Source: Legionella qingyii
Lineage (GTDB): Bacteria; Pseudomonadota; Gammaproteobacteria; Legionellales; Legionellaceae
Reading direction: 5' to 3'
Length of the DNA: 48,080 bases
Assembly (NCBI RefSeq): GCF_003184185.1
Contig: NZ_QHJG01000037.1
Span: 1-48,080 of the forward strand
The position numbers were made by a program, and so were the translations under genes. Shown piece after piece: positions 33,837-44,368 of this stretch. Each line of letters starts with the position of its first letter. Positions within the stretch are counted from its first letter, which is position 1. The notes under the pieces were generated by a model. It was not told where the DNA came from. It saw nothing but the letters and a program-made list of their open reading frames with translations, and did no database searches.

Positions 33837-36497
33837 ATGAAGATATATCAGCTTGAGATGTCTGATGTCTTCGCTAGTCTGCATAGTGGGCCTGAAGGAT
33901 TGTCGCCACTTGAGGCAGATCGTCGTCTAAAAGAGTATGGTCAAAATTGCATTCCAGTCGTTCGCCAAACCCCATTATGGTTACAATTTTTTTATGAGTT
34001 AACCCATTTTTTTTCGTTAATTCTGTGGGTGGCGGCGGCACTTTCATTTTTAAGCGAATGGGCCGACCCAGGCAAGGGGATGGCTAAAGTAGGATATGCG
34101 GTAGTGATAGTGATTATCATTTCAGCGTTATTCTCTTTTTGGCAGGAGTATCGGATTGAAAAAACTCTGGCAGCATTGCAAAAATTATTGCCTACACGAG
34201 TTAAAACAATTCGAAATAACCTCATTACCATCATTCCTGCGGAACAATTAGTTCCTGGCGATGTGATTTTACTCGAACAAGGTGACAACGTGCCGGCGGA
34301 CGCAAGGGTAATTGAAGCGAATACACTTCGGGTTAATAATGCCACAATTACAGGTGAATCACATGTACAGACACGCAATGCCAAGGTGTGTATGCAAGAT
34401 AGTCTCCTCAGTGCGAATAATGTCTTATTAGCGGGTACCGTTGTAGTTAGCGGAGAAGGAAAGGCCATCGTGTTTGCAACCGGTATGCAATCGGAATTCG
34501 GTAAAATTGCCCATTTAACCCAACATAGTAATGAAGAAGTTTCTCCCCTTCGCAAAGAAGTGGCTTATGTTAGCTATCTGATTGCAGCAATAGCTATTGT
34601 TCTAGGCATTTCTTTTTTCATTGTTGGGCACTTTCTAGGAATACCCTTATGGCAGGATGCTATTTTTGCCATTGGTATTCTCATCGCTATGGTTCCTGAA
34701 GGATTTTTGCCGACACTCACTTTGTCACTGGTGCTCGCGGCGCAACGCATGGTCAAACGTAATGTATTAATTCGTCATTTACCAGCCATTGAGGCGCTTG
34801 GTTCAACCACAGTGATATGCACCGATAAAACCGGTACACTGACTCAAAATTGCATGACTGTTGAGCAACTCGTTTTTGGCATTACATGCGTTGATCGGGC
34901 TGATATCAATAAAGCATCACCTGAAGTAGTAACAAACCATTTATTTTTTGAATGTGCAGCTTATTGCCACGACTTGCATGGGTCCCAGAATGAAACCTGG
35001 TTGGGTGATCCAATGGAAGTTGCGTTATTACAAATGGCCAAGTATTGTCTTCCAACACTTGAATCAGCTGTGCGTTTGCATACGATACCGTTTGATTCGG
35101 ATCGTATGCGTTTATCAGTAGTGCAACAATATGATGCTGGGATTAGACTTTTCTGTAAGGGGGCACCTGAAAGTGTCCTCCCTTTGTGCACGTCCATTTT
35201 GATAAATGGTAAATTAATGCCTTTGGACGAAAAACATAAAAACAGGCTGATACAGTTGCAGCTTGAAATGGCGGAGAAAGGGCTAAGGGTTCTAGCCTTT
35301 GCCTATAAAAATATAGAGGCTGCCAAGGTTCATCATGCGAGCGAAAGTGAATTAACGTGTTGTGGTTTAGTGGGACTAGATGATCCACCACGCCCTGAAG
35401 TACCAGCGGCAATCACGCGATGTTTAGAGGCAGGTGTACGTATTATTATGATTACGGGTGATCATCCTCGTACTGCCGTAACTATTGCTCAAAAAATTAA
35501 TTTGCTCCATGACAATAATCCGCTAGTGATTACAGGTGATCAACTGCGTCATTTTTCTATGACACAATTACAGTTAGCACTTGATAATCCACAGATAATT
35601 TTTGCACGTGTTAAAGCCGAGCAAAAAATGCTTATTGTACAAGCCCTTAAAATGAAAGGCCATATTGTGGCAGTGACTGGGGATGGTGTAAATGATGCGC
35701 CAGCATTAAAATCTGCGCACATTGGTATTGCAATGGGAATGAGTGGTACTGATGTAGCGCGGTCAACCGCTGATATGATCTTGTTAGATGATAACTTTGC
35801 CAGTATTGTCAATGGAATCGAAGAGGGGCGCGCCGTATTTGCTAATATTCGTAAATTTTTGACATATGTACTTGCACATAATGTGCCTGAGCTGATGCCT
35901 TATCTTGGTTTTGTATTGTTTAAAATTCCACTCGCATTAACCCCTTTACAAATACTGGCTATTGATATGGGCTCTGACTCACTCACTGCATTGGGCTTAG
36001 GTGTCGAATCGCCTAATCCGGAGCTAATGCGCAAACCTCCAAGACCAATTAACGAGCGTTTAATGAATCCATTTCTAGCCATGCGTGCCTATTGTTTTTT
36101 AGGGTTAATGGAAGCTATTGTGGCTATGGGCGCTTTTTTTTATGTACTCATACGTGGTGGTTGGCATTACGGACAGGTATTAGCTCACAATAACCCATTG
36201 TATTTACAGGCTACGACGGCATATTTAAGTACGATTATTGTGATGCAAATTGTTAATGTCTATTTGTGCCGCAGTACAAGACGTTCTTTATTTTCCATTG
36301 GCTTAGGCGGTAATGCCCTGATCACTTGGGGGGTCCTGGTGGAAATCATCGTGTTGATCGTCATCAACTATACGCCATTAGGTAATTATTTACTGGACAC
36401 AGCCCCTCTGCCATTATCAGTATGGGTATTTATTTTACCGTTCGCTTTAATCCTATTAGCGCTTGAAGAATTGCGCAAAGCATGGCTGCGTAGATGA
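33837..36497 (+). CDS. P2-type cation-transporting ATPase
   Basis: The 886-residue pump has an N-terminal cation-ATPase domain, TGES in the actuator domain, the phosphorylated D330 in DKTGTLTQN, the nucleotide-domain segment FCKGAPESVL and the hinge TGDGVNDAPALK. Ten membrane helices are expected. Helix four reads MVPEGFLPTLTL and helix six IDMGSDSLTALGLG, closer to Na,K-ATPase (PEGLL, IDLGTD) than to calcium pumps, so sodium, potassium or proton transport is more likely than calcium. There is no beta-subunit gene nearby. It flanks the pyruvate dehydrogenase operon in convergent orientation. Confidence 0.9.
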   Translation: MKIYQLEMSDVFASLHSGPEGLSPLEADRRLKEYGQNCIPVVRQTPLWLQFFYELTHFFSLILWVAAALSFLSEWADPGKGMAKVGYAVVIVIIISALFSFWQEYRIEKTLAALQKLLPTRVKTIRNNLITIIPAEQLVPGDVILLEQGDNVPADARVIEANTLRVNNATITGESHVQTRNAKVCMQDSLLSANNVLLAGTVVVSGEGKAIVFATGMQSEFGKIAHLTQHSNEEVSPLRKEVAYVSYLIAAIAIVLGISFFIVGHFLGIPLWQDAIFAIGILIAMVPEGFLPTLTLSLVLAAQRMVKRNVLIRHLPAIEALGSTTVICTDKTGTLTQNCMTVEQLVFGITCVDRADINKASPEVVTNHLFFECAAYCHDLHGSQNETWLGDPMEVALLQMAKYCLPTLESAVRLHTIPFDSDRMRLSVVQQYDAGIRLFCKGAPESVLPLCTSILINGKLMPLDEKHKNRLIQLQLEMAEKGLRVLAFAYKNIEAAKVHHASESELTCCGLVGLDDPPRPEVPAAITRCLEAGVRIIMITGDHPRTAVTIAQKINLLHDNNPLVITGDQLRHFSMTQLQLALDNPQIIFARVKAEQKMLIVQALKMKGHIVAVTGDGVNDAPALKSAHIGIAMGMSGTDVARSTADMILLDDNFASIVNGIEEGRAVFANIRKFLTYVLAHNVPELMPYLGFVLFKIPLALTPLQILAIDMGSDSLTALGLGVESPNPELMRKPPRPINERLMNPFLAMRAYCFLGLMEAIVAMGAFFYVLIRGGWHYGQVLAHNNPLYLQATTAYLSTIIVMQIVNVYLCRSTRRSLFSIGLGGNALITWGVLVEIIVLIVINYTPLGNYLLDTAPLPLSVWVFILPFALILLALEELRKAWLRR

Positions 36498-36556
36498 AAG
36501 ACATTGCAGAAACTAGCTCCTGTATTAGAAGAGCTAAAAAATCAAATAAATTAGTT

Positions 36557-36823
36557 TCAATGCTGATTTATTTTTTCGTTCAGGTAGGTCAAACTGCTTT
36601 TTAGTGTGGCCAGTTTCGGATAATCTTTTTCTGGAATATCTATTTTTAGTTTTTCATGAAGTAAAACGATAAAGCGCAAAAAATCCATCGAATCAATCTC
36701 ATATTCTTCGCGTAAAATAGTATCCGGACTAACATTTTGAAAATCAATTTCAGGGGCAATCTGATGCAGTGACTGTAAAAATACCATTCTAATTTCATCA
36801 ATAGATTTAGAATCATTACTCAT
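36557..36823 (-). CDS. Acyl carrier protein-like protein
   Basis: The 88-residue protein has the phosphopantetheine attachment motif EIDSMDFLRF with Ser45 and the acidic helices of ACPs. It differs from housekeeping AcpP (DSLDTVEL), so it probably has a specialised partner. It is the last gene of the acsA-pdhA-pdhB-E2 operon, overlapping the E2 gene by four bases. An acyl-loading role linked to the acetyl-CoA made by this operon is inferred. No phosphopantetheinyl transferase or ketosynthase is nearby. Confidence 0.85.
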   Translation of the reverse strand: MSNDSKSIDEIRMVFLQSLHQIAPEIDFQNVSPDTILREEYEIDSMDFLRFIVLLHEKLKIDIPEKDYPKLATLKSSLTYLNEKINQH

Positions 36824-37872
36824 AATTGGTCAGGTTCCTGTAAAATTTTAGCAATACGTGAAAGAAAACGACTTCCTACATGGCCATTTGTAACCCTATG
36901 ATCTGCAGAAAGAGTGATAATCATAGTTTGTTCCGGCTTTATCCTACCAAAACCAATTAGGGCAACCTGTGGTGGATAAATCACGCCAAATACAGAGTCT
37001 ACTCCTAGCTCTCCGAGATTGGTAATGGTGATAGTAGAATCTGAAAGCTCAGTACTTTTGAGTTTTCCTGCTCTGGCTCTACTCACCAGATCAGTCAGAT
37101 TATTCATTACCTCAGCTAAACCCAGTTTATCCGTATTTAACAGAGCTGGTGTAATGAGTCCTCCGCCACGCAATGAAACAGCCATACCTATATGTATTGA
37201 TTCGCTTGCTTTGTACTCATTATTGATATAAAACCCATTAAACTCAGGAAACTCCTTTATTGCTTGAGCTACTGATTTGATAAGCAACGCAGCATAGACT
37301 ATGCGTTCAGTGACAGGATGATTATTATTGTATTGTTCAAGCCAATTCAAAGCCTTTTTTAAATCAATTTCACTGGATAGATAATAATGGGGTATTTCCC
37401 GTTTTGATCTAGCCATAGCTGCTGCAATCACTTTTTTCATAGACTCAGTATGGTCTTCTTTAACTAAAGTTGGCTTGCATTTTTTTCGGATATCCTCTTC
37501 AGTAATAACGCCATCAGGACCAGTGCCTTGAATTTGAGAAATATCTATATTTAATTCCTTTGCTTCTTTTCTGGCTAAAGGAGTTATTTTAATTTTTTGG
37601 ACGGATTTAGGCTCAAGAGGAGAAACCACTTTATCTGTACTTTCGCGGATTAATGCCATCACAGTACCCACAGGAACTTTTTCACCAGGCATTGTTATCA
37701 ATTGTTCGACAATGCCCTCCCCAAAAGATTCTACTTCAATGGCTGCTTTATCGGTATCGACAACAGCGATAATTTGATGAGGCTTTACTTTATCTCCTAC
37801 TGCAATGCTCCACTCAAGAAGCGTTCCATAGGTCATTTCCGCCCCTAATGAGGGCATTTTAAATTCATACAT
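36820..37872 (-). CDS. pdhC: Dihydrolipoamide acyltransferase (E2) of 2-oxoacid dehydrogenase
   Basis: The 350-residue E2 has one lipoyl domain with lipoylated K42 ([12 protein letters not shown]), an E1/E3-binding domain ([28 protein letters not shown], about 97-130) and a catalytic domain ending in DHRVTNG. The usual active-site pattern DHRxxDG has asparagine here, which is seen in some family members. It is shorter than multi-lipoyl PDH E2 proteins and overlaps the E1-beta gene by eight bases and the ACP gene by four. No E3 is encoded in the operon, so a shared dihydrolipoamide dehydrogenase must serve it. Confidence 0.9.
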   Translation of the reverse strand: MYEFKMPSLGAEMTYGTLLEWSIAVGDKVKPHQIIAVVDTDKAAIEVESFGEGIVEQLITMPGEKVPVGTVMALIRESTDKVVSPLEPKSVQKIKITPLARKEAKELNIDISQIQGTGPDGVITEEDIRKKCKPTLVKEDHTESMKKVIAAAMARSKREIPHYYLSSEIDLKKALNWLEQYNNNHPVTERIVYAALLIKSVAQAIKEFPEFNGFYINNEYKASESIHIGMAVSLRGGGLITPALLNTDKLGLAEVMNNLTDLVSRARAGKLKSTELSDSTITITNLGELGVDSVFGVIYPPQVALIGFGRIKPEQTMIITLSADHRVTNGHVGSRFLSRIAKILQEPDQL

Positions 37873-38854
37873 GATGACCTACCACTTTTTTACAGGCTTC
37901 CTTAATGGATGGCACTTGCGGGATTGCGGCATCTTCGAGATGTTTAGGATAAGGAATAGGAACTTCCTTGGTACAGACCCTTATTGGTGGAGCATCCAGA
38001 TCATAAAATGCATTTTCAATAACTCTTGTTATTATTTCCGCAGAAAGACTTACACTTTTCCATCCTTCATCAACAACAACGACTCGATGAGTTTTAATTA
38101 TTGATGCAATAATTGTCTCTGTATCAAGTGGACGAAGTATACGCAAATCAATGACTTCCGCATTGATCCCCTCTTCTGATAATTCTTGAGCTGCTTTTAA
38201 TGCTTTATGCACCATAGCACTATAAGCAATAATAGTAACATCAGTCCCTGATCTTCGAATTACAGCCTTATCAATAGAAACCTCTTCAATCTCGGAATTC
38301 ACTTGTTCTTCAAGATTGTATAGAGTTGTATGTTCACAAATCAAAACCGGGTTGGGATCTTGGAGTGCTGGAAGAAGCATACCAAGCGCATCTTCAACAG
38401 TCGCAGGGGTGAGAATTTTAATTCCAGGAATATGAGCATACCATCCCTCAAAACTATGAGAATGTTGCGCAGCAACCTGGCGACCAGCGCCAGTTGCCAT
38501 TCGGATAACCAAGGGCATAAATAGCTGTCCTCCCGACATATGACAAAAAGTAGCGGCATGATTAACGATTTGATCCAGAGCTAATAAACTAAAATTAATC
38601 GTCATCACCTCGACAATAGGACGCATGCCTCCAAGTGCTGCTCCAATACCTATCCCTACAAACGCATTTTCTGACAGAGGAGTATTACGAATTCTTTGGG
38701 GGCCGAATTCTTGTAAAAGTCCCTTACTCACAGCATAAGTTCCACCATAGGCACCAACATCCTCTCCCATAAGAAACACCCTTGGGTCACGTTGCAGGGC
38801 TCTTCGATGTGCGGTCTGCAATGCCTCTCGATAAGTCATTAGTTGGGTCGTCAT
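37865..38854 (-). CDS. pdhB: Pyruvate dehydrogenase E1 component, beta subunit
   Basis: The 329-residue protein has the transketolase-type pyrimidine-binding domain ([50 protein letters not shown]) and a C-terminal domain with LRPLDTETI and VVVDEGW. It pairs with the alpha subunit encoded just upstream. The two-subunit E1 differs from the single-chain AceE usual in gammaproteobacteria, so this is likely a second, specialised complex. It overlaps its neighbours by four and eight bases. Confidence 0.92.
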   Translation of the reverse strand: MTTQLMTYREALQTAHRRALQRDPRVFLMGEDVGAYGGTYAVSKGLLQEFGPQRIRNTPLSENAFVGIGIGAALGGMRPIVEVMTINFSLLALDQIVNHAATFCHMSGGQLFMPLVIRMATGAGRQVAAQHSHSFEGWYAHIPGIKILTPATVEDALGMLLPALQDPNPVLICEHTTLYNLEEQVNSEIEEVSIDKAVIRRSGTDVTIIAYSAMVHKALKAAQELSEEGINAEVIDLRILRPLDTETIIASIIKTHRVVVVDEGWKSVSLSAEIITRVIENAFYDLDAPPIRVCTKEVPIPYPKHLEDAAIPQVPSIKEACKKVVGHHV

Positions 38855-39810
38855 ATTGCATCACCCTCATGGTAGATATTATTAGTTAAATGCTCGATAG
38901 GTTCCCATGTCCCCTTTTCAGCGGTGGCAATTGCATCTGAAATAACAGCCCGGGCTTTCTTTTCTATCTGATCCAAATCATGAGCAGTTGCCTTGCCTAG
39001 TGTCATCAGTTTTGAAAAAAAGTTATCGATAGGATCACGTTTTTTCCATTCCTCAATTTCTGCTTTATCGCGATAAAGTTCGGGATCATACATAGAATGT
39101 GCACGAAATCGGTAGGTTTGAAATTCGATGAAATAAGGTCCTTTTCCATTACGGATGTAATTAACTGCTTTCTCTGTTGCTTTTTTTACGGCAATAACAT
39201 CCATTCCATCAACTGTTGCTGCAGGCATATTATAACTTCTCGCTTTTTTGGCGAGATCGGTCTGAGATTCGTATTCAGATAGTTTTGTACCCATTGCATA
39301 AAAATTATTTTCACATAGGAATAAAACAGGGAGTTTCCATAAAGCAGCTATATTTGCCGACTCATGAAATACGCCCTCAGCTATAGAGCCATCACCGATA
39401 TAACAAGCACTTAATGCAGGTTTATTTTGCATTTTATCAGCTAAGGCAAGACCAACCCCCAGGGGGATCCCCCCACCAACAATAGCATTCCCGCCATAAA
39501 ATTTATTCGTGATATCAAATAAATGCATTGAACCACCACGGCCATGACTACACCCCTCTTGTTTTCCAAACATTTCAAGCATAATTGAACTTGCAGGGAT
39601 ACCGCGCACCAATGCATGGCCATGTTCACGATAGGTGGCTATGATATTATCATCCTTACTAAGAACACTCATTGAACCTACAGCTATGGCTTCTTCACCA
39701 ATATATAAATGCAAAAAACCACGGATTTTACCTTCGGTATAGAGTTCCGCTGCTTTTTCTTCAAATCTACGAATCAAGATCATTTGATAAAGCAAATCTA
39801 AATCGTTCAT
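38851..39810 (-). CDS. pdhA: Pyruvate dehydrogenase E1 component, alpha subunit
   Basis: The 319-residue protein shows the thiamine-diphosphate motif from [13 protein letters not shown] to [10 protein letters not shown], the phosphorylation-loop equivalent [15 protein letters not shown] and EEWKKRDPI. These match PDH E1-alpha rather than branched-chain enzymes. It decarboxylates pyruvate and transfers the acetyl group to lipoyl-E2. It overlaps the acsA gene and pdhB by four bases each. Confidence 0.92.
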   Translation of the reverse strand: MNDLDLLYQMILIRRFEEKAAELYTEGKIRGFLHLYIGEEAIAVGSMSVLSKDDNIIATYREHGHALVRGIPASSIMLEMFGKQEGCSHGRGGSMHLFDITNKFYGGNAIVGGGIPLGVGLALADKMQNKPALSACYIGDGSIAEGVFHESANIAALWKLPVLFLCENNFYAMGTKLSEYESQTDLAKKARSYNMPAATVDGMDVIAVKKATEKAVNYIRNGKGPYFIEFQTYRFRAHSMYDPELYRDKAEIEEWKKRDPIDNFFSKLMTLGKATAHDLDQIEKKARAVISDAIATAEKGTWEPIEHLTNNIYHEGDAI

Positions 39811-41570
39811 AAGTTAGTTTCCAAAGTTGATGTATCACCTTCTGGCAGTCCTAATTCACGTGCTTTTAGAAGCCTACGCATGAGCTTACCACTTCGTGTT
39901 TTGGGGATGCTCAATAAAAACTCAATTTCTTTCGGGGCGATAGCAGCTCCGAGGCGCTTACGAGCAAATCCCATGATTTCAAGTTTTAACTCCTCACTTT
40001 CCTGAAATTCCGGCTTTAAAGAAACAAAAGCTTTTACAAGTTCCATTGCCACTGGATCTGGTTTACCAATAACCGCCGCCTCAGCAACAGCCGGATGCTC
40101 CATCAAAATGCTCTCAACTTCAAATGGGCCGATGAGATGCCCTGATGATTTGATGATGTCATCAGCTCGTCCCACGAACCAATAATAGCCGTCTTCATCA
40201 CGGGTAACTAAATCACCACTAAAATAATATCCTTCGACAAAACATTTTTTGTAGCGCTCTTCTTCATGGATGTAACCTCGAAACATAGAAGGCCATCCCG
40301 CTTTTAATGCAAGTTCTCCTTTAACACCACTTTCTTTAATGAAATGTATGGTTCCGGTTGAATCAATCTTAACAATAGCGGCTTCGATTCCAGGCAAAGG
40401 ACGCCCCATTGATCCAGGCTTAATATCCATACTGGCATAGTTAGCTATCATGATGCCGCCTGTTTCTGTTTGCCACCAATTATCATGAATAGGGAGATTA
40501 AATGCATCCATTCCCCACCAAACTGCCTCAGGATTAAGAGGTTCACCAACGCTTGCAATAAACCGAAGTTGGGGTAATTGATATTGACGGACTTGTTCAG
40601 TTCCTGTTTTCATCATCATGCGGATTGCTGTTGGAGCTGTATACCATACGCTTACTTTTTCTTTTTCAAGAATATTAAACCATCGCTCAATATCAAAATC
40701 ACACTCATCGATGATGCTAGTAATACCATTAACAAGGGGCGAAATAATACCGTAGGAAGTACCCGTAACCCAACCTGGATCGGCAGTGCACCAAAAGATA
40801 TCATCCTCATGAAAGTCCAATGCGAATTTTCCAGTCATCAGATGAGCAAGAATCGCTTGGTGAACATGCATAGCACCTTTGGGTTTACCAGTTGTGCCGC
40901 TGGTAAAATGGAGTAAGGCATTATCATTAGGATCAGTAGGTTCAATCGTAAACTGTGATGAAGCTTTAGATAACAATTCGTGAAAATTTAATGTGTTCTT
41001 AAATTTACTGTTATCTCCAATTACAAGAACGTACTTGAGTTCAGGCAGTGACGCTCGGATATCACTTATTTTTTTTCGGTATAATTCTTCAGTTGTTATT
41101 AGAATTATTCCAGAACCTATCGAGAGCCTTGAATAAATAGGTTCTGGTCCAAAAACTGAAAAAAGAGGACAAAATACACTTCTGTTTTTCCAGGTTCCAA
41201 GAGCAGTGATATATAATTCCGGTACTCTACCGCAGAGTGTAAAGACCCGGTCATTTTTGCTTATACCAAGAGAGTGTAAAACATTCGCGAATTGATTACT
41301 TAAATCTTTTAAATTTTGAAATGTAAGATCCTTTACATTATTGTTCTTCCCAATAAATCGTAAAGCAATTTTGTTTGCTTTGCCTTGTAGGCTATGCCTA
41401 TCGATTGCTTCATAGGCAATATTGATTCCCCTCTCATATGGCAACCCATCCAGTTCTTTTGCCATATTTTCCCAACTGAATGAAGAACAAAATAAAGGAT
41501 AATCTTGTAAATTCGGTAATAACTCATCACTTTTAATTATTTCTTTTTTGATTATCTTATTACGCATCAA
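39807..41570 (-). CDS. acsA: Acetyl-CoA synthetase, AMP-forming
   Basis: This 587-residue adenylate-forming enzyme is of the Bacillus AcsA length class. It has the P-loop-like [19 protein letters not shown], the acetate pocket region [46 protein letters not shown] and the C-terminal catalytic lysine in [11 protein letters not shown], which is the usual acetylation target. It activates acetate or propionate to acyl-CoA. It starts a five-gene operon with overlaps throughout. Co-production with a pyruvate dehydrogenase gives two routes to acetyl-CoA. Confidence 0.9.
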   Translation of the reverse strand: MMRNKIIKKEIIKSDELLPNLQDYPLFCSSFSWENMAKELDGLPYERGINIAYEAIDRHSLQGKANKIALRFIGKNNNVKDLTFQNLKDLSNQFANVLHSLGISKNDRVFTLCGRVPELYITALGTWKNRSVFCPLFSVFGPEPIYSRLSIGSGIILITTEELYRKKISDIRASLPELKYVLVIGDNSKFKNTLNFHELLSKASSQFTIEPTDPNDNALLHFTSGTTGKPKGAMHVHQAILAHLMTGKFALDFHEDDIFWCTADPGWVTGTSYGIISPLVNGITSIIDECDFDIERWFNILEKEKVSVWYTAPTAIRMMMKTGTEQVRQYQLPQLRFIASVGEPLNPEAVWWGMDAFNLPIHDNWWQTETGGIMIANYASMDIKPGSMGRPLPGIEAAIVKIDSTGTIHFIKESGVKGELALKAGWPSMFRGYIHEEERYKKCFVEGYYFSGDLVTRDEDGYYWFVGRADDIIKSSGHLIGPFEVESILMEHPAVAEAAVIGKPDPVAMELVKAFVSLKPEFQESEELKLEIMGFARKRLGAAIAPKEIEFLLSIPKTRSGKLMRRLLKARELGLPEGDTSTLETNL

Positions 41571-41766
41571 TCAATCCTTGATAGATTAAATTAAGAATAT
41601 AAGTCCTAACCCGTCAATAAATAGCCTTACTCAAATCATCATAATTTGAGCCAAAAACTTGGGACATCTTGACAATATGACATGGAAAACCATACCAAAT
41701 CCAGCGAATATGGCAAAATATACTACAATTATAAATTAATCGTATGAAAGTAATGGAGTACTTATA

Positions 41767-42219
41767 ATGTCATCCAATCAACATGCAACATGGGTTCTTA
41801 TCTTAAATTCGAATGAATGCCGAATATATGAATTAAGTACAAAACCCTATCAACTAGCTTTACTTAAAGAAATCCTGCACCCTGAAAGCAAACTTAGGGA
41901 TATCGAATTAACTTCAGACAAACCCGGGCGCTATAAGACTGATAACCCAGCTCACGGAACATTCGCGCAACCCTCAGATCCTAAAGAAATACAAATCGAT
42001 GATTTTTCAAGACAAGTGGCTAAAGAGCTGAATAACGACAGGAATATTGAGGCTTACAAAAATCTGATTGTTGTAGCTCCACCCCATATGAATGGGCTTT
42101 TATTTCAGCACCTCAATAAGCACGTAAAAGAATTAGTAACTCATAATATAAAAAATGACATACTTAATTTAACGGAACCTGAGTTAGCTGAATTTTTGCA
42201 TCAGCATATACTGAGGTAA
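41767..42219 (+). CDS. Host attachment family protein (PF10116-like)
   Basis: The 150-residue protein resembles the 'host attachment' family: WVLILNSNECRIYEL at the start, a glycine- and proline-rich charged loop (DKPGRYKTDNPAHGTF) and LIVVAPPHMNGLLFQHL. Despite the family name the fold is related to release-factor eRF1-like domains, and a role in attachment is doubtful. A GGAG site precedes the ATG. It is divergent from acsA and lies upstream of Hsp20 and UspA, a grouping typical of stress islets. Confidence 0.75.
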   Translation: MSSNQHATWVLILNSNECRIYELSTKPYQLALLKEILHPESKLRDIELTSDKPGRYKTDNPAHGTFAQPSDPKEIQIDDFSRQVAKELNNDRNIEAYKNLIVVAPPHMNGLLFQHLNKHVKELVTHNIKNDILNLTEPELAEFLHQHILR

Positions 42220-42359
42220 TCTATAGGGAATGTCCCAATATGGCTAATTTTTGTGCGTTATGTTGCTTTTTGGTCTAAAATTATATTGATAACTCCTATG
42301 GCATTATTATTCTACCAGAGAAGCTTTCATATTTAATTTATGGATAAGGAGATAAGTCA

Positions 42360-42842
42360 ATGGCTAGTTTAAAGAAATATCATCAAAGTGAAAATGTTAT
42401 CAGTCCTTTCTTGAGACTTCAGCAAGAAGTAAATCATGCAATGAATGATTTTTACGATTTATTTGAGCCCATGAGCACCGATTTGAAAAAATTTGAAAAT
42501 ATTAAACTTTCCCCTGCTCTGGATATAATTGAAGATCAAGAATTTTTTAAAATTGAAGCTGAGATGCCAGGCATGAGTGAAAAAGACATTACAGTGACTT
42601 TCAATGATAATAAGTTAACAATTGAAGGTGAAAAGTCTACATCCAAGAAAGATGAAAAGAAAAATTTTGTAAGTCGAGAAATTACTTATGGTCGCTATGA
42701 GCGAACTGTTTCATTGCCTTTAACTGCTGATGTTGACAAAGCAACGGCGTCTTTCAAAAAAGGCATGTTATGGGTAACTATTCCCAAAAAAGCTCTAGGT
42801 ACAGGCAACTCGAAATCAATAAAAATTGAAAAGGCTGAATAA
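42360..42842 (+). CDS. Hsp20/alpha-crystallin family small heat-shock protein
   Basis: The 160-residue protein has an alpha-crystallin domain from about residue 50: LSPALDIIEDQEFFKIEAEMPG, the GRYERTVSLP strand and the FKKGMLWVTIPK end. The extension contains no IxI but ends SKSIKIEKAE. It is an ATP-independent holdase. A GGAG site precedes the ATG and a strong terminator follows the stop, so it is probably transcribed alone or with the upstream gene. Confidence 0.93.
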   Translation: MASLKKYHQSENVISPFLRLQQEVNHAMNDFYDLFEPMSTDLKKFENIKLSPALDIIEDQEFFKIEAEMPGMSEKDITVTFNDNKLTIEGEKSTSKKDEKKNFVSREITYGRYERTVSLPLTADVDKATASFKKGMLWVTIPKKALGTGNSKSIKIEKAE

Positions 42843-42864
42843 ATGACGTCAATAAAGTTTTTTC

Positions 42865-42908
42865 AAATGCAAACACTATCTTCTTTAACGAGTGTTTGCA
42901 TTTTTATT
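42865..42908 (+). terminator. Rho-independent terminator after hsp20
   Basis: AAATGCAAACACT (42865-42877) and its exact complement AGTGTTTGCATTT (42891-42903) form a 13-base stem with a 13-base loop, followed by a T-rich tail. It lies 23 bases after the hsp20 stop. Confidence 0.9.
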
Positions 42909-43059
42909 ATTAATAATATCAGTGATAATTAATTTATCTCAGCTCTTGAATATGCATGGACATAATTAAATAGTATCTAATGAATTACGGCGGTCAGATC
43001 GATACTTACAGGACTTAGCTCACAGATGTCACTAATTATACGAGCAAGGAGCCATTATA

Positions 43060-43515
43060 ATGTATAAAAATATTATGCTAGCACTTGATGGGAGTAAAAT
43101 ATCTGACTCCTTAATTGGGGAAGTAATAAAATTAACTAACGGTCAAAACGCTAATGTGCGAATAATTCATGTTATTGATGAGAATTTTGTCATTTATGGT
43201 GGGCCGTCTTTTGACTATCTTTCATTTATTGCTGCATGTAAGGAAGATGGTGAAAAGCTATTAAATAATGCTGCACAAAAAATAGCTAGCCAATCATCCA
43301 TTAAACCTGAAACATCAATCCTGGAATTAAAGCCATTGCAAGGGAGAATAGCCGAGGTAATTGTTGAAGCAGCAAAAGAATGGCCTGCTGATTTATTGGT
43401 TATAGGCACGCATGGCAGGCGTGGCTTTAGTCGTCTGTTTTTGGGTAGCGTGGCGGAGAATGTTGTTCGAATTGCCACTACACCAGTACTTCTTGTGCGT
43501 AGTACTGATGTATAA
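43060..43515 (+). CDS. Universal stress protein, UspA family
   Basis: The 151-residue protein has the N-terminal strand NIMLALDGSKIS and the ATP-binding motif G-x2-G-x9-GS in GTHGRRGFSRLFLGSVAE, followed by TTPVLLVR. It is therefore an ATP-binding type. Such proteins help survival under starvation, hypoxia or oxidative stress. It is separated from hsp20 by the terminator and has its own AAGGAG site. Confidence 0.92.
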   Translation: MYKNIMLALDGSKISDSLIGEVIKLTNGQNANVRIIHVIDENFVIYGGPSFDYLSFIAACKEDGEKLLNNAAQKIASQSSIKPETSILELKPLQGRIAEVIVEAAKEWPADLLVIGTHGRRGFSRLFLGSVAENVVRIATTPVLLVRSTDV

Positions 43516-43633
43516 GCAAGAGATAGAGTCTTTTTATCAAGACTAGTGCTTCATATAGTTATTTTGTTTAACGGAACTATCAGTTTAACTGATACATGAA
43601 GTATACAATGGCAAAGATCTAGTTCAAACCCAC

Positions 43634-44209
43634 TTACAGAGCTGGACTTAGGCAACGTGTAGTTGTGCATGAGCTTAATTTTTCTTTTGCTCCCATGTTA
43701 AAAAGAGCTGGCATTTTTTCATGGATTTGCTCTATTAGAATGTCATCTGCTTCTTTATTATTTTCAAATAGAATTACTTCATGGGTAGGACTTTCAAAAA
43801 ATTTATCCATCTCATTGGCATACCTTGGACTTACTTTGCTCTCTTTATTTTGAAATCGTCTGGAGATGAAATGTTCTCGAACTCTTGGGGCAACATCAAT
43901 CATTACAAATTTAAGATCGGGTATCGCATTTAATAACTTAAGACGGTATTTGTCGAGATACATGGCTTGTGAGATAACAAAACTCTGCTCAGGATTTTTT
44001 TCTTTTTGTGTCTTTATAACATCAATCAAGACAGTGACATATTCATCGATCATTTCCGGGGTCATTTGTTCATCTTCGATTAAACAGTCTAGCATCCTTG
44101 GGGTGATGTGTTTATCGCCATCGATATGGACGATGTTTAGTTTTTCGAGTAGCCTTCCTATGTAACTTTTCCCTGAGCCAGTTTTACCAAATAAAAAATA
44201 AATAGCCAT
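43634..44209 (-). CDS. P-loop kinase-like ATP-binding protein
   Basis: The 191-residue protein starts with a Walker A motif GKTGSGKS (8-15), followed by VHIDGDKHITPRML, which resembles the substrate loop of gluconate or shikimate kinase-like enzymes. A VMIDVAPRVREHFISRRFQ stretch near residue 105 supplies lid arginines. The substrate is unknown. An 8-1-8 palindrome lies directly before the ATG, and no Shine-Dalgarno sequence is visible, so translation or transcription may be controlled there. Confidence 0.75.
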   Translation of the reverse strand: MAIYFLFGKTGSGKSYIGRLLEKLNIVHIDGDKHITPRMLDCLIEDEQMTPEMIDEYVTVLIDVIKTQKEKNPEQSFVISQAMYLDKYRLKLLNAIPDLKFVMIDVAPRVREHFISRRFQNKESKVSPRYANEMDKFFESPTHEVILFENNKEADDILIEQIHEKMPALFNMGAKEKLSSCTTTRCLSPAL

Positions 44210-44212
44210 TGA

Positions 44213-44229
44213 TTATTACCGGGTAATAA
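44213..44229. promoter_or_regulatory. Palindrome at kinase-like gene start
   Basis: TTATTACC-G-GGTAATAA is a perfect inverted repeat three bases from the start codon at 44209. On the mRNA it would form a hairpin where the ribosome-binding site should be; on DNA it could be an operator. Confidence 0.4.
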
Positions 44230-44368
44230 AGATTTTATTAAACAAAAATACCTTAAAATAATCAAGATGGGTATTTTATTTTTATTTTTTAATTCCTGAC
44301 TGTAAATCATTCATCCAGGCTAGGCCGAGCCTTGGGCAGGCCTACGGCTGGAGAAATAGTACATCCTA

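Noticed and set aside
33992..34555. 187-codon minus-strand frame inside the P-type ATPase gene
   Set aside because: Antisense to conserved ATPase motifs; no family features.
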